64,000 nt of DNA from a virus: positions 1-64,000 of IMG/VR virus record IMGVR_UViG_3300046171_000162. One strand, 5' to 3'. The notes beneath the pieces are model-generated. The model was given only the letters and a program-made list of their open reading frames with translations. It was not told the origin of the DNA and made no database searches. The translations under genes were made by a program, and so were the position numbers. Of the stretch, positions 25,164 through 34,877 are shown piece by piece. Numbering within the stretch: position 1 is the first letter of the stretch; the number at the start of each line of letters is the position of its first letter.

Positions 25164-27652
25164 AGTTTTACACCAGTGTGCAGCAGACGGGTAACACGAT
25201 CCTAGTTCGTGGTTACGATCACGGACTACCCTTTGAAGATCGTGTCAAGTTCAACCCTACACTGTACCTCCCCTCCCAAAAACAAGAGGAGTGGAGAACT
25301 TTGGATAACAAGTGTGTTCGCCCCGTCAAACAGGGCACTATCAGGGACGCTAAACAGTTCATCGAGACTCATAAAGAGCTCCCTGACTTCGAGATCTGTG
25401 GTCAGACTCGCTTCCTCAATCAGTATATCTTTGAGGAGTATCCTGATGAGGATATGAAGTGGGACATGAACAAGATCCGAGTCTACACCCTTGATATTGA
25501 GACTGGTGCTGAAAATGGTTTCCCAGACATTGAGTCTGCTGACCAAGAAATTCTACTCATTAGTATTAAAGACTCCACAACTGGCAAGATTACTGTATAC
25601 GGTTCACGTCCCTTTGTAAGCACAGAGAAGGACGTGAACTACATGCACTTCCAGACCGAAGAAGGTCTGCTGAAGGCATTCCTGCATGACTGGCAGGCAA
25701 ACTGTCCCGATGTTATTACGGGATGGAACGTACAGTTGTTCGATATGCCCTATATTGTAGGTCGCATTGAGCGTATCCTAGGTGCAGGATCTGCAAAGAT
25801 CTTGTCGCCTTGGAAGAACATCTATCCACGCAAGATCTTTATCAAAGGCAGGGAACAACTTGCCTATGATATCACTGGTGTAGCAACACTAGACTATCTT
25901 GAGTTGTATCGTAAGTTCACCTACACCAACCAAGAGTCATATCGTCTGGACCACATTGCATTTGTGGAACTAGGACAGAAGAAACTAGACCACAGTGAGC
26001 ACGACACCTTCAAAGAGTTCTACACAAAGGATTGGCAGAAGTTTGTAGAGTACAACATCATTGACGTTCGCCTGGTTGACAGGTTGGATGACAAGATGAA
26101 ACTCCTAGAACTTGCTATCACCATGGCATATGATGCCAAAGTAAACTTTGAGGATGTGTACTCACAGGTACGAATGTGGGACAACATCATCTATGTCTAT
26201 CTTGCTCGTCAAAACATTGCGATTCCCCCTAAACATGTCAACACAAAGAGTGACAAGTATGCTGGTGCCTACGTTAAGGAACCTATTCCAGGGATTTATG
26301 ACTGGGTGGTCTCTTTTGACCTCAACTCCCTATACCCTCACCTCATTATGCAGTACAACCTCTCGCCAGAGACGCTGCTACCCCGTCGTCACCCGTCTGC
26401 AAACGTCGATAGACTACTTGCCCAAGAGGTAGACACGAGTGCCTTGGAGGGGGTCACACTGTGTGCTAACGGCACCTATTACACCACCAAAAAGCAGGGA
26501 TTCCTTCCCAAACTGATGGAGAAGATCTATCAAGAACGAACCATCTACAAGAAGAGGATGCTCGCTGCCAAGCAGCAGTATGAGAAGACTCCCACAGTTG
26601 AACTACAGAAGGAAATCTCTCGCTGTAACAACATCCAGATGGCAAGGAAGATCCAGTTGAACAGTGCTTATGGTGCTATCGGCAATGAACACTTCCGTTA
26701 CTATCGTCTAGAGATTGCAGAAGCAATCACACTATCAGGTCAGTTGTCTATCCGTTGGATTAGTGACAAGACCAATGCATACTTGAACAATATTCTGAAG
26801 ACAAATGACATTGATTACGTTATTGCTTGCGACACCGATTCTATGTACCTTAACCTGGGTCCTTTGGTGCAAAAGGTATTCGAGGGACGAGAGGCAGATG
26901 ATGAAGTCATTGTTGGGTTCCTTAACAAGGTGTGTGAGGTGGAATTTGAGAAGTTTATTGAAAGTTCTTACCAAGAGCTCGCCACTTATGTTCGGGCATA
27001 CTCGCAGAAGATGAAGATGAAGCGGGAGAACATCGCTTCTAAAGGCATTTGGACTGCCAAGAAGAGATATATCCTCAACGTCTGGGACAGTGAGGGTGTT
27101 CGTTATTCTGAACCCAAGATGAAGATCTGTGGTATGGAGACGGCACGTTCATCTACTCCTGCATACTTCCGAGACAAACTTCTCAAGGCATACACCATCA
27201 TTATCAACGGCACTAACGATGATGTCATTGATTTTATTGAACAGGTCAGGCAAGAGACAAAGAAACAAGACTACCAGGACATTGCATTCCCTCGTGGTTG
27301 TAATAATCTGAAGAAGTACAGCAACAGAACTGACATCTATGACAAGGGGACACCTATTCATGTGCGTGGTGCCCTGCTTTATAACTGGTATCTAAAGAAG
27401 CACAAAGTTGAGCATAAACATGCCAGCATTCAGGAGGGTGAGAAGGTTAAGTTCTTGTACTTGAGACTTCCAAACCCCATCATGGAAAACACTATCTCTT
27501 TCATGGGTAGGATCCCTACCGAGTTCCAGATCGAGAAGTACATCGACCACAAAATGCAGTTCGAGAAGTCGTTTTACGAACCACTCAAGAATGTGCTACA
27601 ATGCATCGGTTGGAACTCCGAGCGAACGACCTCCCTACTATCACTCTTTTAA
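25160..27652 (+). CDS. 43: DNA polymerase gp43
   Basis: 830-residue family B replicative polymerase with 3'-5' exonuclease. Exo I is YTLDIETG (about residue 114); the exonuclease continues with ITGWNVQLFDMPYI and YNIIDVRLVDRLD. Polymerase motif A is FDLNSLYPHLIMQYNLSPET, motif B KIQLNSAYGAIGNEHFRYY, motif C ACDTDSMYLN, then AKKRY. Uninterrupted, unlike some phage relatives that carry inteins or introns. Confidence 0.98.
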   Translation: MKFYTSVQQTGNTILVRGYDHGLPFEDRVKFNPTLYLPSQKQEEWRTLDNKCVRPVKQGTIRDAKQFIETHKELPDFEICGQTRFLNQYIFEEYPDEDMKWDMNKIRVYTLDIETGAENGFPDIESADQEILLISIKDSTTGKITVYGSRPFVSTEKDVNYMHFQTEEGLLKAFLHDWQANCPDVITGWNVQLFDMPYIVGRIERILGAGSAKILSPWKNIYPRKIFIKGREQLAYDITGVATLDYLELYRKFTYTNQESYRLDHIAFVELGQKKLDHSEHDTFKEFYTKDWQKFVEYNIIDVRLVDRLDDKMKLLELAITMAYDAKVNFEDVYSQVRMWDNIIYVYLARQNIAIPPKHVNTKSDKYAGAYVKEPIPGIYDWVVSFDLNSLYPHLIMQYNLSPETLLPRRHPSANVDRLLAQEVDTSALEGVTLCANGTYYTTKKQGFLPKLMEKIYQERTIYKKRMLAAKQQYEKTPTVELQKEISRCNNIQMARKIQLNSAYGAIGNEHFRYYRLEIAEAITLSGQLSIRWISDKTNAYLNNILKTNDIDYVIACDTDSMYLNLGPLVQKVFEGREADDEVIVGFLNKVCEVEFEKFIESSYQELATYVRAYSQKMKMKRENIASKGIWTAKKRYILNVWDSEGVRYSEPKMKICGMETARSSTPAYFRDKLLKAYTIIINGTNDDVIDFIEQVRQETKKQDYQDIAFPRGCNNLKKYSNRTDIYDKGTPIHVRGALLYNWYLKKHKVEHKHASIQEGEKVKFLYLRLPNPIMENTISFMGRIPTEFQIEKYIDHKMQFEKSFYEPLKNVLQCIGWNSERTTSLLSLF

Positions 27653-27654
27653 TT

Positions 27655-28686
27655 ATGGACTTCTTATCTTCTATCCTGAAGGACACCAAGAATGAATTTG
27701 CTTCTCGTGCATCTGACGGCATTGCTGCTGGTGACGTTGAAACTTTTGTTGATACTGGTAGTTATATCTTTAATGCCCTTGTTAGTGGTTCGATCTTTGG
27801 AGGTATTCCTTCCAACAAAATCACTGCCCTGGCAGGAGAATCAGGCACTGGAAAGACTTTCTTTTGTCTTTCTGTCGTTCGCTCTTTCCTTGATACTAAT
27901 CCTAACGCTGGCGTCATTTATTTTGAAACCGAGTCTGCCATTAGTAGGAACATGATCGAGAGTCGTGGCATCGATTCCAAGCGTCTGATCATCATGCCTG
28001 TCAATACCATTGAAGAGTTCCGAACCCAAGCAGTTCGGATCGTGGACAAATATATGGAAACGCCCAAAGACGATCGCGTTCCCATGATGTTTGTGTTAGA
28101 CTCTCTTGGTATGCTAGCCACCAACAAAGAAGTGCAGGATGCCACGGACGACAAGCAAGTTCGTGACATGACAAAATCTCAATTGATTAAGTCTTGCTTC
28201 AGAATCCTGACACTCAAGCTTGGCATGGCTAATATACCAATGTTAGTTACCAATCATACCTATGATGTCATCGGCGCTTACGTTCCTACAAAGGAAATGG
28301 GAGGAGGAAGTGGTCTCAAATATTCCGCCTCTACAATCGTTTATCTCGGAAAGAAAAAGGAAAAAGATGGAACGGTACTCATCGGAAACATTATCAAATG
28401 CGAGGCTAAAAAGTCTCGTCTGACCCGAGAAGGTTCCAAGATTGAAACAAGACTGTTCTTTGATGAACGTGGTCTGGAACAACACTATGGATTGCTTGAG
28501 CTCGGTGAGGCAGCAGGTCTGTGGAAGAATGTTGCTGGTCGATATGAAATCGACGGCAAGAAAGTCTATGCCAAACAGATCCTGAAAGATCCCGAGCACT
28601 ATTTCACACCCGAAGTTCTTGCCCAACTAGATAAACAGGCACAGAAGACATTCTTGTACGGAGCAGAAGATGACGGAGAAGCTTGA
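27655..28686 (+). CDS. uvsX: UvsX recombinase
   Basis: 343-residue RecA-like strand-exchange protein. Walker A GESGTGKTF, Walker B MFVLDSLGML, and GGGSGLKYSASTIVYL (loop 2 area) are visible. Start chosen at the ATG 2 bases after the gp43 stop; an in-frame ATG at 27601 lies inside gp43. Confidence 0.95.
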   Translation: MDFLSSILKDTKNEFASRASDGIAAGDVETFVDTGSYIFNALVSGSIFGGIPSNKITALAGESGTGKTFFCLSVVRSFLDTNPNAGVIYFETESAISRNMIESRGIDSKRLIIMPVNTIEEFRTQAVRIVDKYMETPKDDRVPMMFVLDSLGMLATNKEVQDATDDKQVRDMTKSQLIKSCFRILTLKLGMANIPMLVTNHTYDVIGAYVPTKEMGGGSGLKYSASTIVYLGKKKEKDGTVLIGNIIKCEAKKSRLTREGSKIETRLFFDERGLEQHYGLLELGEAAGLWKNVAGRYEIDGKKVYAKQILKDPEHYFTPEVLAQLDKQAQKTFLYGAEDDGEA

Positions 28687-30064
28687 ACTCTCAATTTTGA
28701 GGAACCTGCTTTGCAATGAGGAGTATTTTCGGAAGGTAGTCCCCTTCATCAAGGGGGAATACTTTCAAGAATTATCAGAGCGAGTCCTCTTTGAAGAGAT
28801 TCAAGATTTCTCTAACAAGTATGATAAGTATCCGACCAAAGAAGTCTTAATTATCAACCTGAACCAACGTAATGACCTTACTGAAGAAACTCATACGCAG
28901 TGTGTCTCGTCTCTTGGCGAGATGTCTGAAGATTATATTGAGACCAAGTGGTTGGTTGACACGACGGAGAAGTGGTGTCAAGAAAGGGCAGTCTATAACG
29001 CCCTACTTGAGTCTATCAAAATCGCAGAGGGAGGAGGTGATAAGGAAGTATCAAAGGATGCGATCCCCTCAATTCTACAGAACGCTCTCGCAGTATCGTT
29101 CGACGAACACATCGGACACGACTACATCGAGCAAGTAACTGATCGATATGATTACTACCACCTAGAAGAGAACAAGATTCCATTTGACATTGAGAAACTG
29201 AATGTCATTACCAAAGGTGGTCTGCCTAACAAGTCACTGAACATTGCACTCGCTGGCACAGGCGTAGGTAAGTCTTTGTTCATGTGTCACATGGCAGCAT
29301 CATGTTTATCCATTGGATTCAACGTGCTGTACATCACACTGGAGATGGCAGAAGAGAAGATCGCTGAACGTATTGACGCCAACCTGTTGAACGTCAATAT
29401 CAAGGACATTGCCACCATGCCTCAAACAATCTTTGAGAATCGAGTCAATGAAATTGGTAGAAAGTCTCAAGGTAAGTTGATTATCAAGGAGTATCCTACT
29501 GCATCAGCACACTCTGGTCACTTCAAATCATTGTTGAGTGATCTTGCTCTCAAGAAAGACTTCAGACCACAAATTATCTTCATCGACTACCTCAACATCT
29601 GTGCTTCGTCACGATACAAAGGTCACATTGTCAACAGTTACACGTATGTTAAAGCGATTGCAGAAGAGCTTCGTGGTCTTGCTGTCGAGCATGATCTACC
29701 TATTGTATCTGCTACTCAAACTACTCGTTCTGGTTTCGGTAACAGTGATGTCGATCTCACTGATACCAGTGAGTCTTTTGGTCTACCTGCTACTGCCGAC
29801 CTTATGCTTGCTCTCATTTCTACTGAAGAACTTGAAAAATCGGGTCGTATCATTGTTAAACAACTCAAGAACCGATACAACGATCTCACCTACTATCGCC
29901 GCTTCACCGTGGGGATTGACAGGTCGAAGATGAAGTTGTATAATGTCGATGATGCTGATGGAGACATCACCTCCGACGCTCCTGAAGAGGAGACCTTTGA
30001 CCGCCTAGAGGACATCTCCGACAGGCAATCCAGACTAGACAAATTTTCTCAATTCGTAATCTAA
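28670..30064 (+). CDS. 41: Replicative helicase gp41
   Basis: 464-residue DnaB-type hexameric helicase that moves with primase gp61. Walker A AGTGVGKSL, Walker B IIFIDYLNIC, and the arginine-finger region KQLKNRYND. The N-terminal domain (about 1-150) is helical. It overlaps uvsX by 17 bases. Confidence 0.95.
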   Translation: MTEKLELSILRNLLCNEEYFRKVVPFIKGEYFQELSERVLFEEIQDFSNKYDKYPTKEVLIINLNQRNDLTEETHTQCVSSLGEMSEDYIETKWLVDTTEKWCQERAVYNALLESIKIAEGGGDKEVSKDAIPSILQNALAVSFDEHIGHDYIEQVTDRYDYYHLEENKIPFDIEKLNVITKGGLPNKSLNIALAGTGVGKSLFMCHMAASCLSIGFNVLYITLEMAEEKIAERIDANLLNVNIKDIATMPQTIFENRVNEIGRKSQGKLIIKEYPTASAHSGHFKSLLSDLALKKDFRPQIIFIDYLNICASSRYKGHIVNSYTYVKAIAEELRGLAVEHDLPIVSATQTTRSGFGNSDVDLTDTSESFGLPATADLMLALISTEELEKSGRIIVKQLKNRYNDLTYYRRFTVGIDRSKMKLYNVDDADGDITSDAPEEETFDRLEDISDRQSRLDKFSQFVI

Positions 30065-30065
30065 C

Positions 30066-30470
30066 ATGACAATCAATTTCTCACGCTATGAAAAGTTTGT
30101 ATCGGGTGTTACGTCCGATGCTTCAACAAATTTCGTTGACTTTGCTGACCGCATTGTTGAACTTGATAGAAATGGTGCCAATATTGAGCGTCTTCTTACT
30201 GCTGGTGTTGGGATTAATGCTGAAGGTGGTGAGTTCCTGGAGATCATTAAGAAGATGGTGTTCCAAGGCAAACCCTTTAACGAGGACAACCGAGAGCACA
30301 TGATCATCGAACTGGGTGACCTGCTGTGGTATGTCGCTCAAGCAACTCAAGCACTGGGTGTCTCCTTTGAGGAAGTAATCGAGACTAACGTCAAGAAACT
30401 GGAGAAACGGTATCCTGGTGGACAGTTTGACATCTATTACTCCGAGCACCGAGCAGCGGATGACCGTTGA
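30066..30470 (+). CDS. mazG: MazG-like nucleotide pyrophosphohydrolase
   Basis: 134 residues. The metal site EGGEFLEIIKK and ELGDLLWYVAQA match MazG (ExxE ... ExxD). Cyanophage MazG hydrolyses nucleoside triphosphates and has been proposed to affect ppGpp or the dNTP pool. It follows the helicase by 1 base. Confidence 0.92.
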   Translation: MTINFSRYEKFVSGVTSDASTNFVDFADRIVELDRNGANIERLLTAGVGINAEGGEFLEIIKKMVFQGKPFNEDNREHMIIELGDLLWYVAQATQALGVSFEEVIETNVKKLEKRYPGGQFDIYYSEHRAADDR

Positions 30471-30543
30471 ATCCAAAGAAATTATAAAATAATGTAGGTT
30501 TGTGAGGTTTTCCTGATAAAATATATGGAGAAGCAATCACCCC

Positions 30544-30741
30544 ATGATCAATTTGCACGAGAAGTTCAACCACTATCTGCACACTGACAAGACACCTGAT
30601 TGGCATGGCATTAAAGAAGCACTAATCGGGTATGGGTGGCGAGATGATGGTAGCAATATCGTTGGATACTATCTTCTCACTAAAGAGCACAAGCATCACT
30701 ACTCCCTTAAGCACGAATACCTTGGCAAAGAATCTACCTGA
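30544..30741 (+). CDS. Small protein of unknown function
   Basis: 65 residues rich in His and Tyr (KEHKHHYSLKHEYLG). A purine-rich GGAGAAG lies about 13 bases upstream. A terminator follows. No family recognised. Confidence 0.6.
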   Translation: MINLHEKFNHYLHTDKTPDWHGIKEALIGYGWRDDGSNIVGYYLLTKEHKHHYSLKHEYLGKEST

Positions 30742-30748
30742 CCTTCAT

Positions 30749-30778
30749 ACCTCCTCTAAATACTAGGGGAGGTTTTTT
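30749..30778 (+). terminator. Terminator with CTAAATA late-promoter core in stem-loop
   Basis: A 10-bp stem (ACCTCCTCTA/TAGGGGAGGT, one T-G pair) with loop AATAC is followed by six T. CTAAATA (30756-30762) spans the top of the 5' arm and the loop. The next ATG is only 3 bases after the T-tract and lacks a ribosome binding site of its own outside the hairpin. Confidence 0.88.
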
Positions 30779-30781
30779 CGT

Positions 30782-32005
30782 ATGAAGTTAGCAGATCTCT
30801 GCCGCAATGGCAAAGAGTATGACATGCGTATCACCAAGATGATCAGGAAGATCGCTTCGGGTGGTAGATTTTTGCTTGCCGATGACATGGGTGACATTAA
30901 CATCTATGAAATTACAGTCACTTTCAAGGACGGCACCCAGTCTGGATACGACGTTGAACACCTACGAGATGCTACAATACAGAGGTATCTGCGCCAGGAC
31001 ATTTTGTCGCTAGCAAACAATGGTGGTTTTCGTGGCAAGGGAAACATTGAGGTGTTTGGTGGCATCAGCGACACACATCTCACCGCTACCTTTGACTTCC
31101 AAGATCTAGTAAAGACAGCAGAATTTGGTGGTCAAGGTAAGAAGGGTGGTAAAACAAATAAAGGTAATGACTACGAGAAAGATCTCTTCGAGAGTTGCGA
31201 GCACTATTTTGAGGCGGGTGGTCCTTACCCAGAGCATGCGAAACAGATCATTGACAAGATAAGTAAGGCAACGAAGCTCACATTTAAGGGTGCTAAACAT
31301 GCTGGTGGTGACAACAGTTCTAGACCATTGAGGATGAGAGGTGCTAACGACATCTACATCTCTGCTGGTGGTTCTACTACCCTAGATATGGGTAAAACAC
31401 TGACAGATATTACACTTCTTTTTGGACCAGCGGGAGGTAAACCAACAAAGGAAATCTACCTGTCAGTTAAGATGGGAGACACACTGTCTTTCTTTAACTG
31501 TGGTGTCCGAGGTGGTGGTAAAGATAACCTATCACTGTTCCCCACTACTTCTTTCAAGACAGGAGATATTCCACCTGCTGGTCTAGCATACCTGAACATG
31601 TTTGGTATTGAGTCTGAAGATTTTCAGACAGTATTCAAAGAATATGTTGGCAAGGATGCTGGTAAAACGACAGTAAATAACCACCGAAGGAAAGTAACTT
31701 TAAAACCTTCTGGTGTCAGAGCATTGAAGAGACTCATTGCATCTGGTGTAGGTTATGGATATTGGATGGTCCATTACACGGGCACAGATGTACATTGCTA
31801 TGAAGTTGACAGAAGATACATGGCAAATTCTTCTGCTCTGATTGGCAATGAGATTGAGATTCACTATGGTGGTGTCAACGGCAAAGGAAAGCGAGTTGAT
31901 ATCCTATTTGAAACAAAGAACTATGAGTTCAAATTTAATATCAGATCAAAGAGTGGAGGAGAGACATTCCCAACACACACCAACGGGGATTACTATAAGA
32001 AGTAA
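30782..32005 (+). CDS. Possible PD-(D/E)XK-type nuclease
   Basis: 407 residues, no firm family. GNDYEKDLFESC (128-139) resembles the first helix of restriction-fold nucleases; D190 in NDIYISAGG or D209 in TDITLLFG, and SVK230 in EIYLSVKMGD, could form the D...(S/E)xK site. The reading as nuclease is inference. The stop overlaps the ligase-like gene by one base, and three genes in a row (to 33755) look co-translated. Confidence 0.5.
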   Translation: MKLADLCRNGKEYDMRITKMIRKIASGGRFLLADDMGDINIYEITVTFKDGTQSGYDVEHLRDATIQRYLRQDILSLANNGGFRGKGNIEVFGGISDTHLTATFDFQDLVKTAEFGGQGKKGGKTNKGNDYEKDLFESCEHYFEAGGPYPEHAKQIIDKISKATKLTFKGAKHAGGDNSSRPLRMRGANDIYISAGGSTTLDMGKTLTDITLLFGPAGGKPTKEIYLSVKMGDTLSFFNCGVRGGGKDNLSLFPTTSFKTGDIPPAGLAYLNMFGIESEDFQTVFKEYVGKDAGKTTVNNHRRKVTLKPSGVRALKRLIASGVGYGYWMVHYTGTDVHCYEVDRRYMANSSALIGNEIEIHYGGVNGKGKRVDILFETKNYEFKFNIRSKSGGETFPTHTNGDYYKK

Positions 32006-33201
32006 TGGCAAACATTAAGCAATTAAAACATCTAGAACACATAGAAGATGAAATGCTAAACTATGGTACAGAAGGATGTACTGCAGCAGTTGCTTTCCTG
32101 AAGGAACTTCGTAAGATGCTGGGTCACCAGGAGTCTCAAGGTTTCATGCAAACCAAGTGGGATGGTGCTCCATCAGTCATCTGTGGTGTGCATCCATACA
32201 CGAAAAGATTCTTTGTTGGCACTAAATCTGTGTTCAACAAAACAGAACCAAAACTATGCTTCTTACCTGGTGATGTAGACGCATACTATTCAGGTGATTT
32301 GGCAGAGAAACTTAAGTTCTCTCTAGAATACTTTAGTAAACTAGGTATCGATGGAGTCGTGCAAGGCGACCTCATGTTTACTAACAGCACATTGAAAACA
32401 GAGACGGTTAATGGTGAGAGACTGTACACATTCAGACCTAACACTATTACCTATGGTATTCCAGTAGATCATCCTATCGGCAAAGCAGCAGGTAGAGCAA
32501 AGATTGGTGTAGTATTCCACACTCATTACACTGGTGATGACCTTGCAGACATGCAAGCTCGTGCAGGTGCTGATGTTACTGGATCTACTGATGCATTAGT
32601 CATAAAAAATGACACACCAATGGATCGAGTTGGTTTTAGTAAGCAAGAATTACAACGCTTTGATAATCATGTACAAAAGATCGAACGCATGTGTGCCATT
32701 ACTGGTCCTTTTCTTGACGATCTCGTTTCCAATATGGGCAGCACTGGTGATAAGAAATTTCACATCTCAACCTTCGTCAAACAGTTCTTCAACAGCGAGG
32801 TTAAAGCTGGAGTACAGATTACGAACGTGGACGAAACGATCCATGCCCTGGTAAATTTCTACGATGCCAAGATGCAGAAGGAGTTAGCAAAGATCAAGAC
32901 AGTTGCTAACAGAACAAAGAAGTGTGCGCTGGTATATGAGAGTGAGAACTATCTCCTAGATAATGTCTACAAGTTTAAGATGATGATTGCTCTGTACAAA
33001 GAGTTGCAAAATCTTAAGCAAATGGTTATAGATAAACTGGACCACCTTGAGGAGTTCAGAACCTATGTCCAGACAGAGAATGGATATAAGGTGACGACAC
33101 CTGAAGGATATGTTATGCACAAAGATGGCAGCATGATTAAGTTTGTCAATCGCTTTGAGTTTGCGTTCAACAACTTTACTCTACAAAAGCAATGGCGTTA
33201 A
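32005..33201 (+). CDS. Ligase-like nucleotidyltransferase
   Basis: 398 residues. The order of motifs suggests the DNA/RNA ligase nucleotidyltransferase fold: KWDG (51-54, motif I with candidate lysine K51), FVGTKS, VVQGDLMF (118-125, motif III-like), GVVFHTHYTG (motif IIIa-like), EGYV (367-370, motif IV) and a final IKFVNR with K379 (motif V). Homologues are usually annotated as unknown. The substrate is unknown; the neighbouring NMNAT-like gene hints at NAD chemistry. Confidence 0.6.
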   Translation: MANIKQLKHLEHIEDEMLNYGTEGCTAAVAFLKELRKMLGHQESQGFMQTKWDGAPSVICGVHPYTKRFFVGTKSVFNKTEPKLCFLPGDVDAYYSGDLAEKLKFSLEYFSKLGIDGVVQGDLMFTNSTLKTETVNGERLYTFRPNTITYGIPVDHPIGKAAGRAKIGVVFHTHYTGDDLADMQARAGADVTGSTDALVIKNDTPMDRVGFSKQELQRFDNHVQKIERMCAITGPFLDDLVSNMGSTGDKKFHISTFVKQFFNSEVKAGVQITNVDETIHALVNFYDAKMQKELAKIKTVANRTKKCALVYESENYLLDNVYKFKMMIALYKELQNLKQMVIDKLDHLEEFRTYVQTENGYKVTTPEGYVMHKDGSMIKFVNRFEFAFNNFTLQKQWR

Positions 33202-33755
33202 ACTGTAAGACCTGCTACTTTACTTTCGGCAGATTCCAACCACCTACTACGGGACACAAAGAAAACTTTGATGGAGTAAAACGTGCATCAGGACGACACG
33301 ATTATCGCATTTATATTTCTCAATCCTTTGACACTAAAGGAAAGAATCCCCTCTCACCTGATCGTAAACTATTCTACATGGAGAAGATGTTCCCAGAGCA
33401 TAAGGGTAAAATCTTTTCGGGTCCTAAACAACCCGTGGAGATCTTACAAGACCTTATGATGGCAGGGTATAATGAGGCAGTGTTCCTTGTAGGATCTGAT
33501 AGGGTGAATGCCATGTCATTCCTCCATAAATACAACGGAACGGAGTTTTCTTTTAGGAAACTTGAGATCAAATCTTCTGGCAGTAGAGATGCTGACGGAG
33601 ATACGTTTGCTATATCTGGAACGAAGATGAGAAGGGCAGCATTTGCTGCTGACTTCAAAACATTTAGATCTGGTATACCTCGGGCGTTGGATGATAAACA
33701 TTGTATGATGATGATGAATGAAATTAAAGAAAACCTGCCAGCAAACTTTAAATGA
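33192..33755 (+). CDS. NMNAT-like nucleotidyltransferase
   Basis: 187 residues of the HxGH adenylyl/cytidylyltransferase family. GRFQPPTTGH (13-22) gives the TxGH nucleotide site and ISGTKMR (141-147) the ISxTxxR motif. The family joins NMN or similar phosphates to ATP or CTP. It overlaps the ligase-like gene by 10 bases and the next gene as ATGA. Confidence 0.78.
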   Translation: MALNCKTCYFTFGRFQPPTTGHKENFDGVKRASGRHDYRIYISQSFDTKGKNPLSPDRKLFYMEKMFPEHKGKIFSGPKQPVEILQDLMMAGYNEAVFLVGSDRVNAMSFLHKYNGTEFSFRKLEIKSSGSRDADGDTFAISGTKMRRAAFAADFKTFRSGIPRALDDKHCMMMMNEIKENLPANFK

Positions 33756-34027
33756 AAGACTTCAAAAAGTTACGTGAGCAGGCAGTCCGTCAGCAGCACA
33801 GACAAACAGATACGTTTGCTGAAGGTGATACTATATTCAATGCTCTGACTGGACAGAAAGGCATTATACATAGGTCAGGCGTCAACTATGTCATCGCAAT
33901 CACCGAGTCTGGTGACATGTTTAGAGCATGGGTAAAAGACATCCGCGCTGTGCAAGTAGTTGATACCATAAATAAAGAAAGGAAAAGTAGTATTTTCAAT
34001 AATGGAAAGACAGAAACCAGTCAATAG
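33752..34027 (+). CDS. Small basic protein of unknown function
   Basis: 91 residues: a basic Gln-rich N-terminus (KLREQAVRQQHRQ) then a small beta-rich part (EGDTIFNALTGQKGIIHRSGVNYVIAI). The 3' end overlaps the next gene by 26 bases. No function recognised. Confidence 0.6.
   Translation: MKDFKKLREQAVRQQHRQTDTFAEGDTIFNALTGQKGIIHRSGVNYVIAITESGDMFRAWVKDIRAVQVVDTINKERKSSIFNNGKTETSQ
33968..33974 (+). promoter_or_regulatory. Late promoter ATAAATA
   Basis: Located inside the end of the previous gene and 27 bases before the start at 34002. Confidence 0.45.
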
Positions 34028-34877
34028 TGTTCGACATAATGATGCCTATTCAGAGGCATTGATGGATTCCTATGCACAGTGGATGGGAGGAAGTGGATTC
34101 CAACAGTCTACTATCAGTGAAGAGTCTGCTACCATCCCAGCACCAGAGAAGAAAGAACTAGGAGCACCTGGTCCTGCAGGTGGTACTGACGCATCTACTT
34201 CTATCCCTGACCTTTCGGGTAAGGAAAAGAAAGAGGATGACTTCTCAACCAAGGATCCCAAGGAAGGAGCAGGTGCTCCAGACCCTGCTGCTAACCTACG
34301 TACAGGTCAGGGTATGAAGTATTCCCTCGGTGCAGAGATCAAAGATACTACAAAGGTTGTTGCTCGCGAAGAAGCAGTATCCGAAGCAAAGAAAGGACTA
34401 TACGCTAACATTCATGCAAAGAAAAAGCGCGGTGGTACACCCGCAAAACCAGGTTCAGAAAACTATCCTGCAAAGGACGCTTTCGAGAAAAGCGCAAAGA
34501 CAGCAAAGAAGGAAGAGATTTCTTTCGAGCTCGATGGCGAAACTTACATCTTTGAAAGAGAAGTAATCGAAGAGGGTATGAAGGCAGCGCGTGATAACGT
34601 TGGTGCTTCTACCTGTTGGAAAGGATACAAGGCAAAGGGCACCAAGAAAAAGGGTGGCAAGGAAGTTCCTAACTGTGTCAAGGAAGAAGAGATTCAAGAG
34701 AAGAAACTTGATCCTGTAGGTAAGGAAGACAAGGACATCGATAACGATGGTGATCACGATAAGTCTGACAAGTATCTTCTAGCACGTCGCAAGAAGGTCT
34801 CCAAGATTATCAACACCAGCAAGAAGATGAAGGAGCAGGCAGAACTTCGCAAGGAGATCGAAGAAGAAAAAAAGTGA
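34002..34877 (+). CDS. Virion-type protein with EF-hand-like motif
   Basis: 291 residues: a Gly/Pro/Glu-rich disordered first third, then KGLYANIHAKKKRGGTPAKPGS and CWKGYKAKGTKKKGG basic segments, and near the C-terminus DIDNDGDHDKSD followed by a helix, which resembles an EF-hand/dockerin calcium loop. Late promoter upstream. A structural or prohead role is a guess. Confidence 0.65.
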   Translation: MERQKPVNSVRHNDAYSEALMDSYAQWMGGSGFQQSTISEESATIPAPEKKELGAPGPAGGTDASTSIPDLSGKEKKEDDFSTKDPKEGAGAPDPAANLRTGQGMKYSLGAEIKDTTKVVAREEAVSEAKKGLYANIHAKKKRGGTPAKPGSENYPAKDAFEKSAKTAKKEEISFELDGETYIFEREVIEEGMKAARDNVGASTCWKGYKAKGTKKKGGKEVPNCVKEEEIQEKKLDPVGKEDKDIDNDGDHDKSDKYLLARRKKVSKIINTSKKMKEQAELRKEIEEEKK

